Shown: positions 8,872 to 18,228 of the stretch, one piece after another | How the letters are laid out: every line of letters starts with the position of its first letter | Numbering within the stretch: the stretch's first letter is position 1 | Assembly (NCBI GenBank): GCA_002421995.1 | Contig: DISP01000016.1 | Coordinates: forward strand, 1 to 64,000 | From: Bacteroidales bacterium UBA6207 | GTDB lineage: Bacteria; Bacteroidota; Bacteroidia; Bacteroidales; F082 | Direction of reading: 5' to 3' | Length of the DNA: 64,000 bases | Program-made: the position numbers and the translations under genes | Notes under the pieces: generated by a model | The model's input: only the letters and a program-made list of their open reading frames with translations | Database searches by the model: none | What the model was told of the DNA's origin: nothing

Positions 8872-9696
8872 TTAACTAAGCTTGTTAATGTCTTTAAATA
8901 ATTGTCTGGCTTTTTGATCATCAGTCGAAAAAATATAATGACCATTTCTTTTGACAGCATGAAAATCCAAACCGGAAAGTTTTATCTTCAAATCACTGCC
9001 AGCAGCAAACTGCGCTTTAAGCACGGAAGTAACTCCTTTCTTGTCAAAGCGCCCCATTGCAACCAATAATGACTCTACTTCTTCGCATCTTGTGAAATAT
9101 TCATTCTGGTGATCATAAATAGCTTTTACTCTTACAAATTCAGGGAGGTCGTTACTTAAACAATTGGATAACAATGTATTATAAATGACTTCATAACCAA
9201 ACGAACCACCGATTTTTGGCCAGTTTTCAGTTTTTCGAAAAGCTCTGAAGCCACAAGCAACATCCGGCAACAAAGCTCCTGTAATCTCTTTATGCAATAA
9301 AACAGCAAAAAGATTTGAAGCTATTTTTGCTTCCGGAACGATATCCGGATTCCAAAATCTGTTTCCGCAAACCATGTTGTTGTTTTGAATCAAGTGTTCA
9401 AATGCAGGAATATTAGAAATCTCGTGTTGACCATCGCTATCCAGAAAGATGATTGATTGGTAATCGTTAGCAGTTGCGTACGCGAAAACTGCGCGGTAAA
9501 CAGCACTCAAACCCTGATTTGCCGGAAAATCAACCACACAATAACCTGACGAACGGATCAGACCACTGCTTGAATCGGTGCTGCCGTCGTTTACAAACAG
9601 AGTTCTGCCTTGGTATGGCAACAACTCCATCAAAACATCCGGCAGATGCTTTGCTTCGTTGAAAACCGGGAGTGCTATAAGTGCTTCTGCTTTCAA
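8872..9696 (-). CDS. Glycosyltransferase family 2 (polyprenyl-phosphate-sugar synthase-like)
   Basis: A 274-residue GT-A enzyme starting ALIALPVFNEAKHLPDVL, with FVNDGSTDSS and the metal-binding DXD motif FLDSDGQHE at about residues 87-95. The first half resembles DPM1-like transferases that load a sugar onto a polyprenyl phosphate, but there is no C-terminal membrane segment. No ATG lies before the first conserved strand, so a TTG at 9696, 4 nt after the previous stop, is the best start. It is an operon member between another GT2 gene and the O-acyltransferase. Donor and acceptor cannot be told from sequence. Confidence 0.82.
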   Translation of the reverse strand: MKAEALIALPVFNEAKHLPDVLMELLPYQGRTLFVNDGSTDSSSGLIRSSGYCVVDFPANQGLSAVYRAVFAYATANDYQSIIFLDSDGQHEISNIPAFEHLIQNNNMVCGNRFWNPDIVPEAKIASNLFAVLLHKEITGALLPDVACGFRAFRKTENWPKIGGSFGYEVIYNTLLSNCLSNDLPEFVRVKAIYDHQNEYFTRCEEVESLLVAMGRFDKKGVTSVLKAQFAAGSDLKIKLSGLDFHAVKRNGHYIFSTDDQKARQLFKDINKLS

Positions 9697-9700
9697 ATTA

Positions 9701-10447
9701 TTACTTCAGAATAAACTGTGTTACTTTTCGTATGTTTTTAAATGCCAGGGTGAAAACCGTTCCAAACTGATTGTCGCGAATGGCCTGCATATCTTCTTTA
9801 CTTTTTCGGATGATATTTTTCAAACTTCTGTTGCTTGCTCCCCCTACTCTCATTTTAACCATCACCTCGGGCAGATACATCGTTGAAATTCTGTATTTGC
9901 CCAGAAATCTAAGCATGGTGTCGTAGTCTGCAGCTATTCTGAAATTTGTGTTAAATAAACCGTATTGATCGTAAACCTTCTTTTTTACGTAAAAGGTCGG
10001 GTGCGGAGGCATCCATCCCATTCTTAGTTTACGGATACTAAAATCACCTGATCTCCAATATCTTAACACTTTGTTTGTGTCATTTTTATAAACATACTGA
10101 AGGTCGCCATAGATCGAATCAACATCGTGCTTTACAAATAAGGCTGCAACTTTTTCAATGATGTCGTCAGAAGCAAACAGATCGTCGGAGTGCATAAATC
10201 CAATGATATCGCCGGTTGCCATTTTGATTCCTTTGTTTAGTGCATCGTAAATACCTTTATCAGGTTCGCTTACAAATTTGGAGATGCGGTCGCCAAACGA
10301 CTTAACAACTTCAACAGTGTTGTCTTTGGATTTTCCGTCAACAATAACATATTCAATGTTTGGATAGGTTTGCGCTAAGACCGATTGAATGGCGTCAGCA
10401 ATGGAATGACCACTGTTGTACGCGATGGTGATGATTGAGATTTTCAT
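9701..10447 (-). CDS. Glycosyltransferase family 2
   Basis: A 248-residue GT-A protein: ISIITIAYNSGHSIADAI at the N-terminus, YVIVDGKSKDNT, PDKGIYDALNKGI (the loop typical of WcaA/WcaE-like GT2 enzymes) and the DXD-type motif FMHSDDLF. The later PPHPTFYVKKKVYDQYGLF and AADYDTMLRF segments are common acceptor-side motifs in this subgroup. It is a soluble enzyme probably acting at the inner face of the cytoplasmic membrane. It lies 11 bp downstream of the WcaF-like acetyltransferase gene in the same operon. The sugar transferred is unknown. Confidence 0.88.
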   Translation of the reverse strand: MKISIITIAYNSGHSIADAIQSVLAQTYPNIEYVIVDGKSKDNTVEVVKSFGDRISKFVSEPDKGIYDALNKGIKMATGDIIGFMHSDDLFASDDIIEKVAALFVKHDVDSIYGDLQYVYKNDTNKVLRYWRSGDFSIRKLRMGWMPPHPTFYVKKKVYDQYGLFNTNFRIAADYDTMLRFLGKYRISTMYLPEVMVKMRVGGASNRSLKNIIRKSKEDMQAIRDNQFGTVFTLAFKNIRKVTQFILK

Positions 10448-10458
10448 GTTTTGTGAGG

Positions 10459-11013
10459 CTATGATATGATACGTTCTTTGACTTTGACGGCAGGATTTCC
10501 CTGATAAATTGAATAAGGATCCAGGTCACGCGTTGCCACTGAGTTGACAGCCAGCACACTATGTGACTTGCAAACAACTCCCGGACAGACAATACTATAT
10601 GCACCAATCCAAGCTCCCTCCTCAAGGGTTATAGGCAGGGTGATGAGGTCGAAGGTGGTTTTTTTGAAGTTGTGGTTTCCACACAAAAGCATGGCACCCT
10701 GCGAGATACAACTGTTATCACCGATCTTTACGTGGTCAAGGTTATCAATCCATGCACGCTCGCCGATCCAGCAATGGTTTCCAACCTCAAGCTTCCATGG
10801 GTATTTGATATTAGTCGCCGGTTTGATAACCACACCTTTTCCTATTTTCGCCCCGAACATTTTTAACAGAGCAACTTTTAGGCCACTCAGCGGGTTCAGC
10901 GGACTGATAAAAAAGATAATATTGACATAATACCACAGCAGCCGTTTAACAGGCCCGGCACCTGTATCAAAACTACCGGTGCTATAGACTGACAAGTTGG
11001 TTTTAGCGTTCAT
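10459..11013 (-). CDS. WcaF-like hexapeptide-repeat acetyltransferase
   Basis: A 184-residue protein of the left-handed beta-helix acyltransferase family. An N-terminal helix (KRLLWYYVNIIFFIS) is followed by hexapeptide repeats from about residue 58 (IGKGVVIKPATNIKYPWKL) and the CoA/active-site region SQGAMLLCGNHNFKK, with the candidate catalytic His. The layout resembles the colanic acid acetyltransferase WcaF. The upstream in-frame TTG at 11019 is less likely than the ATG at 11013, which overlaps the end of the preceding glycosyltransferase by 11 bp, a sign of translational coupling. The probable role is O-acetylation of a repeat-unit sugar with acetyl-CoA; the residue modified is unknown. 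Confidence 0.82.
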   Translation of the reverse strand: MNAKTNLSVYSTGSFDTGAGPVKRLLWYYVNIIFFISPLNPLSGLKVALLKMFGAKIGKGVVIKPATNIKYPWKLEVGNHCWIGERAWIDNLDHVKIGDNSCISQGAMLLCGNHNFKKTTFDLITLPITLEEGAWIGAYSIVCPGVVCKSHSVLAVNSVATRDLDPYSIYQGNPAVKVKERIIS

Positions 11014-12148
11014 CTTCAAATAGTTTTATATTCTGTTCAAGGATAGAATTGTTTTTCATGAAACGCTCGGCAAAGCGTTGGGCTGATTCTGACCACAGAT
11101 CGAAGGTGGCCTGATCCATGGCAGCGAGGTTAACGATTGTGTCAACAAAACTTTCGGGCTCCTGCAGCGATAAATCCCAGCCGGATTTGGAAGTCTCAAG
11201 CGCCCGCCACGGGGTGTTCTGACTTATGATTACCGGAGTGGCTGCCATAAAGCTTTCCAGAATTGTGTGGCCAAAATTTTCTCCGTTTGTTGGCATAAAC
11301 ATCGCGTGATAATGACCCAATGTTTCGAGCACTTTGTCGCCCTGAAGACTTCCTTTGTAGTTAATTGTCACGTTTGCAGGCATTCTTTCGATCACCTTTT
11401 TGCATTCGGACCAATATTCTTCATTGTAAACCGGCCCATAAATATCGTAAGAAACGTGCACATTTTTCACTTCGGCGAGGCGTTCAAGCGCATACAAAGT
11501 ATTTTTCTCGGGCGAAATGCGTGCTACCGAACATAATCTAAGCATATCCGTTTCTTTCAGACGCGGTTTCCAGACCGAAAGCGAAATTTTCATTGGCAAC
11601 TCTTCGGCTATCATCACTTTTATGTCATTCCCCAATACCTTTTTAACATCATTTGCTTCGGCTTCGTTTGCAGCATGAAAAACAACATACCTGTAAAAAC
11701 CACCTAATTTTACTAGTTTTAAAAACGACTTTTTTTTGTTGCTTTTCACAGATAATGAATGACTTCCAAGCATACCATGGGCACTGATAACTGTTCTTAC
11801 TTTTCGGCTTCTTGTGAGAAAAACAGGTAAAATTGAAAAGTAAAATGAATAAACCCCGTGAATGAAAACAGCATCAAAAGAAGTATCACACACAAGCCGG
11901 CGCAGAAAACCCATGTTCAGATTTTCCGCAGAAACATAATAAACAGCAGTATTCGGAGCTATTTCGTTCCATGAGTTGCTTTTGACGTTTGGGTAAGGTT
12001 CTGTTTCACAGTAGTCGGTGTCGCGGGTAATGATCCTGAAGTTATACGTACCCTCAAGATGTGCCACCTGATTTGCAAAAGCTTTTAAGGTACCACCGGC
12101 TCTGTATCCAGGCAAATACCAGTCAATAAAGGATAGTATTGTTTTCAT
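11003..12148 (-). CDS. Glycosyltransferase family 4
   Basis: A 381-residue GT-B protein. The N-terminal domain begins KTILSFIDWYLPGYRAGGTL, where the Gly-rich loop contacts acceptor or donor in GT4 enzymes. The C-terminal domain has LCSVARISPEKN and the donor-binding EX7E motif in NGENFGHTILESFMA, followed by TPVIISQNTPWRAL. It overlaps the WcaF-like gene by 11 bp and follows another GT4 gene by 15 bp, so it is an operon member. Specificity is not evident from sequence. Confidence 0.88.
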   Translation of the reverse strand: MKTILSFIDWYLPGYRAGGTLKAFANQVAHLEGTYNFRIITRDTDYCETEPYPNVKSNSWNEIAPNTAVYYVSAENLNMGFLRRLVCDTSFDAVFIHGVYSFYFSILPVFLTRSRKVRTVISAHGMLGSHSLSVKSNKKKSFLKLVKLGGFYRYVVFHAANEAEANDVKKVLGNDIKVMIAEELPMKISLSVWKPRLKETDMLRLCSVARISPEKNTLYALERLAEVKNVHVSYDIYGPVYNEEYWSECKKVIERMPANVTINYKGSLQGDKVLETLGHYHAMFMPTNGENFGHTILESFMAATPVIISQNTPWRALETSKSGWDLSLQEPESFVDTIVNLAAMDQATFDLWSESAQRFAERFMKNNSILEQNIKLFEDER

Positions 12149-12163
12149 TGTGGTTGAATGGCA

Positions 12164-13165
12164 TTAGGTTTTATTTCCGGCTATAATTTCATAGATTCTG
12201 GTGTATTGGGCCGCCACTGATTCGGGTGTGAAGCGCTTTACATTTTCTAGACCCTTTTCGATTAATGTGTTGCGTAAATCTTGATTTTCAATTATTTGCA
12301 ATATGGCAGTGCGTATTTCATCAATGCTTTCAGGATCAACCAGCAATGCTGCTTCGCCTGCTACTTCGGGCATACTGGTTCGGTTTGAGCTGATTACCGG
12401 TCTTCCGACAGCGTTTGCCTCAATGATCGGCATTCCGAAACCTTCATAAAGCGACACAAAAGAAACCAAATCGGCCTCTCGATACCTTAAAACCACATGC
12501 TCATAGGGCAGGTTAAAGAAATTTTCATAGTCAATTTTAAACTTCGAAAGAAGCTGCTTGTGATTGTCTCTGAGGTGTCCGAGTATGGTTAGCTTCACAT
12601 TCATTCCGGCAATGGCTTCAATCAACCGGTCAAGGTTCTTATTATGCGCGGTGCCAATATGTAAGATATTGGGCTTGTGCGTGTTAAATGTATAAGGCTG
12701 ATGTTTAATTGCCGGAGAAATGCAATTGTGTACAACTTTAACTTTGTCAGGGTTGATATTGATAACTTTAAGCAGTTCGGTTTTCGTAAAGGCAGAGATG
12801 ACAGTGATGAACCTCACACGGTGGGCAGGCATCGTAAACCAAAAAAACTTGACTATCGCTCGTGAAAGACCCGACAGACGTTTCAATACCTCCAGATCAT
12901 GTATCGTCAGCACGGTTTTTTGCTTATTCAACAACAATGCAATAAAATGTACATCTCCGGTAATATGATTTACATCTCCCTGATGTCCAACTACTTCGAA
13001 GCAGCTTCGCAATCTGTCGAGAAAGCCTTTGCTTGGTCGGCTCAGGTAATAGTTTTTATGTTCCACTTTATCTGGCAGACCGGATTGAATGAAACCAAAA
13101 AGCTCCTCGATGCTAAAGTAGTCGGTAAATGGTTTTCGAAAGAAATAGGTAACATTCATCTTCAT
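12164..13165 (-). CDS. Glycosyltransferase family 4
   Basis: A 333-residue GT-B enzyme, short for the family. The N-terminal half has VLTIHDLEVLKRLSGLSR and FITVISAFTKTELLKVI; the C-terminal half has ILHIGTAHNKNLDRLIEAI and the EX7E motif in SLYEGFGMPIIEANAVGRP, with SNRTSMPEVAGEAALLVDP after it. This C-terminal pattern is typical of mannosyltransferase-like GT4 enzymes, but that is only a suggestion. The ATG at 13165 is 10 bp after the Wzy-like gene. It is a cytosolic enzyme of the polysaccharide operon. Confidence 0.88.
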   Translation of the reverse strand: MKMNVTYFFRKPFTDYFSIEELFGFIQSGLPDKVEHKNYYLSRPSKGFLDRLRSCFEVVGHQGDVNHITGDVHFIALLLNKQKTVLTIHDLEVLKRLSGLSRAIVKFFWFTMPAHRVRFITVISAFTKTELLKVININPDKVKVVHNCISPAIKHQPYTFNTHKPNILHIGTAHNKNLDRLIEAIAGMNVKLTILGHLRDNHKQLLSKFKIDYENFFNLPYEHVVLRYREADLVSFVSLYEGFGMPIIEANAVGRPVISSNRTSMPEVAGEAALLVDPESIDEIRTAILQIIENQDLRNTLIEKGLENVKRFTPESVAAQYTRIYEIIAGNKT

Positions 13166-13175
13166 AATGGTAGTT

Positions 13176-14534
13176 TTACATTTTGAGCTTCAAAATTTTT
13201 GTCATGCCAAAAAACACAATAAATGCCACCAAAGCGGCCTTTGTAAAGTGATTGAACACGGTTGCAAAATCGGTTTCTGCTTTAATTACCTGAAAAAACA
13301 AGATTGGTAGCCAAAGAATTAAGGTGGGATACGTTTTCGACAGAGCTATAATCTTGATAATTATCAGATTATAAAAAACGCCAATAAAAAACAGAAAGAC
13401 AATGCCTCCCACTTTGCCATAATTTGCATAGCCTTCGCCCACCAAAGAGATGTCCATGCTGGTTGTTTCAGGAAGTTCAGTCCCGGTAAATCGTTCGAAA
13501 TTAGCTCTTCCGCCGGCTTTTGCTTTTGTCGGTGCCAAAACGCGTGGCAACAGTCCGGCATAGATGGCAGTCTCGATTGTTTCGCCTTTGACAAAAGGAT
13601 ACTTCTCGGGCATGTGTTCGATGATGCGTGCAATAATCCAACCCTGGTTCAGCCTGGCGCCAATGTTTTGCATCGCACTCGTTTCAAAAAGAACAGAAGG
13701 GTTTTCTAATCTGCTCATTATGACATTCTTATATATCTCCTGATTGCTCAAATCACTATCGCTGTACCAGGTTGCCATCCGGTATTCTTCTTTTGTGGAT
13801 TGTATCAGCATGACCAGAACAAAACCGAATGATAGGATTGCGATTTTACCGGGCATTGGAATCTTGAGAACAAAAGCAACAACAAGCAGAGAAAACATCA
13901 TCCACAAAACAAGCTCACCAAACATTCCCATGAGTACTGCCTGAAAGATAACGAGTCCCATCACAGCTGCAAATGCAGCCCATTTGAGTTTAGATTTCGT
14001 AAACAGAATGATATATACACCAACGAATTGCATTCCTGAAAGGAGAAAAAATAAAAACGAAAGGCTCTTAGGCAGGAATTTTCCAGCAAAGCCGGCCGCC
14101 AGGCCGATAGCAGCAATCAGATAACCCAGATACTGCTTATCGCTTATGAAATCTTTGATTTTTTGAATGTCTTCATCATTAATGATGCGTTCGTCAGAAA
14201 AAGGGAAATACAGCCCAAGGACAAGTGCGGCGCAGGCAGGCACTACATAATTCATATATGTTTCCTCATCCACAGCCATATAATAAAGTTCATCATAAGG
14301 CAAGATGTTGTATGCCATTACAGGCCCCACAATCCATTGTAAAAGAGCCAGAAAAGCGATTAAGTCACGTACCTCGATGCGTTTGCCAAGGTCCTGTACA
14401 AATTTGATAACAACACCAAACGAAAGGACGAGTCCTAAGGTCGAAACATAATAAAGCCCTGTAAACAGATCAAACCAGGCAAAGATAAGTATGCCGGTTG
14501 CGATCAATCCAAGACTTCTGTATGTTAAAAACAT
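13176..14534 (-). CDS. Wzy-like oligosaccharide repeat-unit polymerase (membrane protein)
   Basis: A 452-residue protein with about 12-13 hydrophobic helices and one large polar loop (about residues 255-385: STKEEYRMATWYSDSDLSN through GRANFERFTGTELPETTSM). This resembles the periplasmic loop of Wzy/O-antigen polymerases, and the GEGYANYGKVGGIVFLF segment is common in Bacteroidota polymerase-like proteins. Wzy enzymes join lipid-linked repeat units at the outer face of the inner membrane. It is embedded among glycosyltransferase genes, 4 bp from the next. Such proteins diverge fast, so the assignment rests on topology and context; a different polytopic transferase is possible. Confidence 0.7.
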   Translation of the reverse strand: MFLTYRSLGLIATGILIFAWFDLFTGLYYVSTLGLVLSFGVVIKFVQDLGKRIEVRDLIAFLALLQWIVGPVMAYNILPYDELYYMAVDEETYMNYVVPACAALVLGLYFPFSDERIINDEDIQKIKDFISDKQYLGYLIAAIGLAAGFAGKFLPKSLSFLFFLLSGMQFVGVYIILFTKSKLKWAAFAAVMGLVIFQAVLMGMFGELVLWMMFSLLVVAFVLKIPMPGKIAILSFGFVLVMLIQSTKEEYRMATWYSDSDLSNQEIYKNVIMSRLENPSVLFETSAMQNIGARLNQGWIIARIIEHMPEKYPFVKGETIETAIYAGLLPRVLAPTKAKAGGRANFERFTGTELPETTSMDISLVGEGYANYGKVGGIVFLFFIGVFYNLIIIKIIALSKTYPTLILWLPILFFQVIKAETDFATVFNHFTKAALVAFIVFFGMTKILKLKM

Positions 14535-14538
14535 GCTA

Positions 14539-15699
14539 TCAGATATTTGATTCTAAACTCTTTACAATTTCTTCAAATGACCATTTTTCGATTTTTCTTC
14601 GACCGGCTTCACCCATTTCCTTGAGATCGCATTGACTACCAAGCATGCGGCTCAATTTGTCGGCACAGTCTTCCTTGCTTCCCGAGACAAAAACATAACC
14701 GTTCAGTCCATCCTCAACGAGATTGGGAGCACAGCCGGCCCGGTTGCTGACTAAAACCGCTCTTTTGCAGGCCATGGCCTCATTGATAACTAATCCCCAG
14801 GTTTCGCCCGGCCCCTGCGAAGGCAGGGCAATCACATCGCCCATGCGATAAACAGAAGGCATAGCTTGTTGGTTCTGAAATGGCATGAAATGTATATTCA
14901 TCTGACCCTCAGCAACCTCTCGCATCTGTTCTTCCAGAAAGCCATTGCCCACAAAAACCAGATGGCTGTTTGTTTGGTTAACATGCCGAAATGCATCAAG
15001 CAAAAGAAGCGGATTTTTCTTGGGTTCAAATTTTCCTACAAACAAAACAACTTTGTCGGTTGCATCAATTCCCATTTCGGCACGCCATTGCAAAGCTGTG
15101 GCACACGCTTCATTTTCATTTGCACTAAACCTCTCATTGTCAATAGCATGTGGCGCAAAAAATAGCTCTTTTTCCTTAAAACCATGTTTCAGAAAATATG
15201 CTTTGTTGTGATCGCCCACAAAAAAAGCCCCGTCGCAATGTGTATAAACAAACTTCAGAACCAGACGACGCAGCCATTGTCGAAGTCCGGCAGTTTCATC
15301 AATCAATGTTGAATCGCCTCGAAAATAAACCGGGATTTTTCCTTTGAAATAGAACATGGCTTTGTAGTGCGCCTTGTAGTTCCAGCCAAACACCAATAAA
15401 GCATCAGCTTGCCACCTTTTTATCTCATTATTGAGTTCAGGACAATCAATTCCTTTATAGCCATGAGGTCCGGGATATTTTGAGACATTCTTAACAAACT
15501 GATAATCATATCCATCCAAAAGTGGTATATCCCATTTTATTTCCTTTCCGAAATCTTTGTCATACAGTTTTTCGTTGCTCTGACTCCAGGTATAAAAAAC
15601 CTTTGGTTCAATGTGTGCCGACTTAGCCAGCAGCGCAAACATTGGTGCGTTATACTGAATCGGATGTGACGATATGATGGCTAAGCGTTTCTTTTTCAT
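14539..15699 (-). CDS. Glycosyltransferase family 4
   Basis: A 386-residue GT-B protein. The N-terminus RLAIISSHPIQYNAPMFALL is a known variant of the GT4 acceptor-domain start. The C-terminal domain has VVLFVGKFEPKKNPLLLLDA, VIALPSQGPGETWGLVINEA with the EX7E motif, and VLVSNRAGCAPNLVEDGLNG. The start ATG overlaps the stop of the upstream glycosyltransferase by 4 bp (ATGA), indicating translational coupling. It probably adds one sugar to the lipid-linked repeat unit; identity unknown. Confidence 0.88.
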   Translation of the reverse strand: MKKKRLAIISSHPIQYNAPMFALLAKSAHIEPKVFYTWSQSNEKLYDKDFGKEIKWDIPLLDGYDYQFVKNVSKYPGPHGYKGIDCPELNNEIKRWQADALLVFGWNYKAHYKAMFYFKGKIPVYFRGDSTLIDETAGLRQWLRRLVLKFVYTHCDGAFFVGDHNKAYFLKHGFKEKELFFAPHAIDNERFSANENEACATALQWRAEMGIDATDKVVLFVGKFEPKKNPLLLLDAFRHVNQTNSHLVFVGNGFLEEQMREVAEGQMNIHFMPFQNQQAMPSVYRMGDVIALPSQGPGETWGLVINEAMACKRAVLVSNRAGCAPNLVEDGLNGYVFVSGSKEDCADKLSRMLGSQCDLKEMGEAGRRKIEKWSFEEIVKSLESNI

Positions 15700-16988
15700 T
15701 TGTTCAGGATTTTTTCAAAGAAAAGAACTTGTTTTCTTGTTGCCTCTCTGGCCGAATAGGGCTCAAAGGCTTCCCAATTTGTGTCGGGCGAATAAGGAAT
15801 TTTGGCGAGCTCTTCAGTAAGGGTTTGTAAAAATCGCTTACCCAGGATGTTCGGATCATCATCATTCGAAAAACTAACAAAACTACCAGCACCTGTAGCT
15901 TCTAAGATATCAACGACACTGCTGTTTTGGTTAAAAACTGCAATCAACGGGCGTTTTGACAGGATGTAGGGATAGAGTTTGGATGCTGTATAATTGGTAT
16001 CTGTCGAACCTGGAATTATAAGCAAGTCGGCATCTTTTAAAACGCGCATCGCCTCAAAGTATGGGAGTCTGTCGGTAATTTCAACAACCTGAGAGCCAAC
16101 ATCATATTTTTTGGCGATAGGCTCAACTGTTTTAACACCTTGTCCGTCAGCAGCATAGCTTGTTCCAACAAAATAAAGCTTCAGTTTTTCAAATAGTGAC
16201 CTATTCTCTTCTATACCTTGAGCTAAACCTGAAAAAATTGCACTCAGGGCCAATTGCATGTCGTGCCCTCCCCTGCCAATATAGACCAGGTGGAGATTTC
16301 CGTCGTCAGATTTGAACAATTTGTTTGAGATTGTAACTTTATCGAGCACTTCAAAATCTATACCAGCTCCGCCAAACGGAATCACAGTGCAGTCTTCAGC
16401 CTTAATGTTACTGTAACGCTCCATGAGCATTTTCGGATAACCGGCAGACACTGAGATGATTCCATCCACTTTCTTCATTGCAAAGGCTTCGAGGTATTTG
16501 TCCATGTGATAGGCAAGCCAAAACTTTGGAGGACGTTCGTTTTTTGGTTTATCAAGGTAAAAGTCGTTGCGCCACGGATCTTGCATATCAATGATATAAG
16601 GCACTTTAAACTTTCTTTTCCATATACGACCAAGCACCATTACCGGAAATGCAGTTGTAGAGAAGTAAACAAGATCGAATTTATTGTTTTTGAGAAGTTT
16701 GTTACAGGTTTTATAATACTGATACAAAGAGCGATAACCGGAGTTTCCAAGGCCAAATTTGCGCGTTGTGCGGGCTTCAAAAGCTTTAATACGAATTATT
16801 TTTGCGCGGGCCGGCAAGGTTTCGAGCAAGAGTGGATCTTCGCTCATTTCGATGAAGCGGGGCTCAACGGCCACTACTGTAGCATCCCAACCAAAATCGT
16901 TGAAGTAGGCAAGACTCTGCCTTATCCTGTGCATATCAGCAGCATTGATCGGTGGGAAATTGGGTGATATTACCAATACTTTTTTCAT
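15696..16988 (-). CDS. Glycosyltransferase, GT4-like with weak donor motif
   Basis: A 430-residue GT-B-type protein. The N-terminus KKVLVISPNFPPINAADMHR is typical of Bacteroidota GT4 proteins, and HLVYIGRGGHDMQLALSAI begins the C-terminal domain. The usual donor-binding EX7E is not recognisable: the equivalent region reads IPGSTDTNYTASKLYPYILS followed by KRPLIAVFNQNSSVVDIL. A TTG at 16997 abuts the previous stop, but the ATG at 16988 gives the usual N-terminus and is chosen. It overlaps the next gene by 4 bp. The fold is fairly clear; the sugar specificity and whether the altered donor site matters are not. Confidence 0.8.
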   Translation of the reverse strand: MKKVLVISPNFPPINAADMHRIRQSLAYFNDFGWDATVVAVEPRFIEMSEDPLLLETLPARAKIIRIKAFEARTTRKFGLGNSGYRSLYQYYKTCNKLLKNNKFDLVYFSTTAFPVMVLGRIWKRKFKVPYIIDMQDPWRNDFYLDKPKNERPPKFWLAYHMDKYLEAFAMKKVDGIISVSAGYPKMLMERYSNIKAEDCTVIPFGGAGIDFEVLDKVTISNKLFKSDDGNLHLVYIGRGGHDMQLALSAIFSGLAQGIEENRSLFEKLKLYFVGTSYAADGQGVKTVEPIAKKYDVGSQVVEITDRLPYFEAMRVLKDADLLIIPGSTDTNYTASKLYPYILSKRPLIAVFNQNSSVVDILEATGAGSFVSFSNDDDPNILGKRFLQTLTEELAKIPYSPDTNWEAFEPYSAREATRKQVLFFEKILNK

Positions 16989-16997
16989 ACTCTGCAA

Positions 16998-18227
16998 TTA
17001 AATAATTTCACTGATCCATTTCAAAAGCTGAGGCTCCTGTTTCTCCCAGCAATAAACACGCGTTGCGTCGTGCAATGCTATCTCTTTGGTTTCGTTCAAC
17101 TTAGTTTTATCACTCAATAAATCTTCAAGCACTGCGATCAGACTCGCTTTGTTTTTGTTTTTGAACAGAAAAACTGCTTTGCTTGATAAAGCCACCTCTT
17201 TTTGACCGTCAGTATCAGTTGCAACCACCACAATTCCGGCCAACAGGTATTGAAGTATTTTATTGGTTATGGTCAGGTTACGGCTGTCGGGCGTATATTC
17301 TTCAACAGCCAGGCCGATATCATGTTCTGCAATTCTCGACAAAAGCTCAAAATGAGGCACCAAATGATGAAAGTAGAGCTGATGGCCTTTATCAAAAGGA
17401 AAAATGCCGGTCAATGTTTCTTTGAAGTCGCCGAAAAGATTTCCTCTGAGGTGCAGCTGTACGGGTGTATTGAGCATTGACAAGGTTTCGATAAGAAATT
17501 CAAGCCCGCGACCCGGACCGATTGTTTGTGAATACCAATGAATTGAAGGCAGGTCAAATGATTGGCGGTCAATAAACTTACCGTCCATGAGTTTTCGCTC
17601 GGCAAGCGGAAAAACATTATGCAGCACTTTTGGGTGAGCAGAAGCCGCAAAGTCAGCCAAAGCTGCCGATAAACTTTCTGAGGTAGTATAGTTTAGCACA
17701 GCATGTTGCAGCGCGAAACGCTCCGATTTTTCGAGCAGTTTGATTGGCCTGGTTCTGTTTGCAGCCGGTAATAAATCATGTGAATACCAATCCTCGAAAT
17801 CGAAAGCTACTTTGAAACCTTTTCTGATGAGCACACATCCGATCACAGTGCTGATCTCTTGATGGCAGGTATAGAGGTCGGCGTCCTCGCGGATTGCAGC
17901 ACGAAGGTTTTTGTTGTAATCGTATCCAAGTGCATAAGCGTTTTCAATCCTGAATCGGCCAATGAGTTCGCCGGCGAGTCTGCGCTTGATTCTCTCTTTC
18001 AGCCTGTACCATTTCGGTGCCTTACCGGGAATCATATTAATGATGCCTTTATACGCAATCTTTTCAGTATCAATAAGCTTCAGGTCTTCTTCGAGTAAAT
18101 CAGCATAGGTGAACGTAGTGAGAATCGTCACTTGATAACCCGCATTTGCAAAGGCGTTGGCTTCTTTCACAACACGCGGATTGCGGCAAAGGTGGCTCTG
18201 GGTGAGTATGCAAATTTTCTTTGTCAT
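16998..18227 (-). CDS. Glycosyltransferase, GT4-like
   Basis: A 409-residue GT-B-type protein starting TKKICILTQSHLCRNPRVVK, a common start in Bacteroidota exopolysaccharide glycosyltransferases. The C-terminal half has WYSQTIGPGRGLEFLIETL, then DIGLAVEEYTPDSRNLTITN and KILQYLLAGIVVVATDTDGQ, matching the nucleotide-sugar site of the family although the spacing differs from classical EX7E. The upstream GTG at 18257 would overlap the preceding GT2 gene; the ATG at 18227 leaves a 1-nt gap and is preferred. Operon member; donor and acceptor unknown. Confidence 0.82.
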   Translation of the reverse strand: MTKKICILTQSHLCRNPRVVKEANAFANAGYQVTILTTFTYADLLEEDLKLIDTEKIAYKGIINMIPGKAPKWYRLKERIKRRLAGELIGRFRIENAYALGYDYNKNLRAAIREDADLYTCHQEISTVIGCVLIRKGFKVAFDFEDWYSHDLLPAANRTRPIKLLEKSERFALQHAVLNYTTSESLSAALADFAASAHPKVLHNVFPLAERKLMDGKFIDRQSFDLPSIHWYSQTIGPGRGLEFLIETLSMLNTPVQLHLRGNLFGDFKETLTGIFPFDKGHQLYFHHLVPHFELLSRIAEHDIGLAVEEYTPDSRNLTITNKILQYLLAGIVVVATDTDGQKEVALSSKAVFLFKNKNKASLIAVLEDLLSDKTKLNETKEIALHDATRVYCWEKQEPQLLKWISEII

Positions 18228-18228
18228 T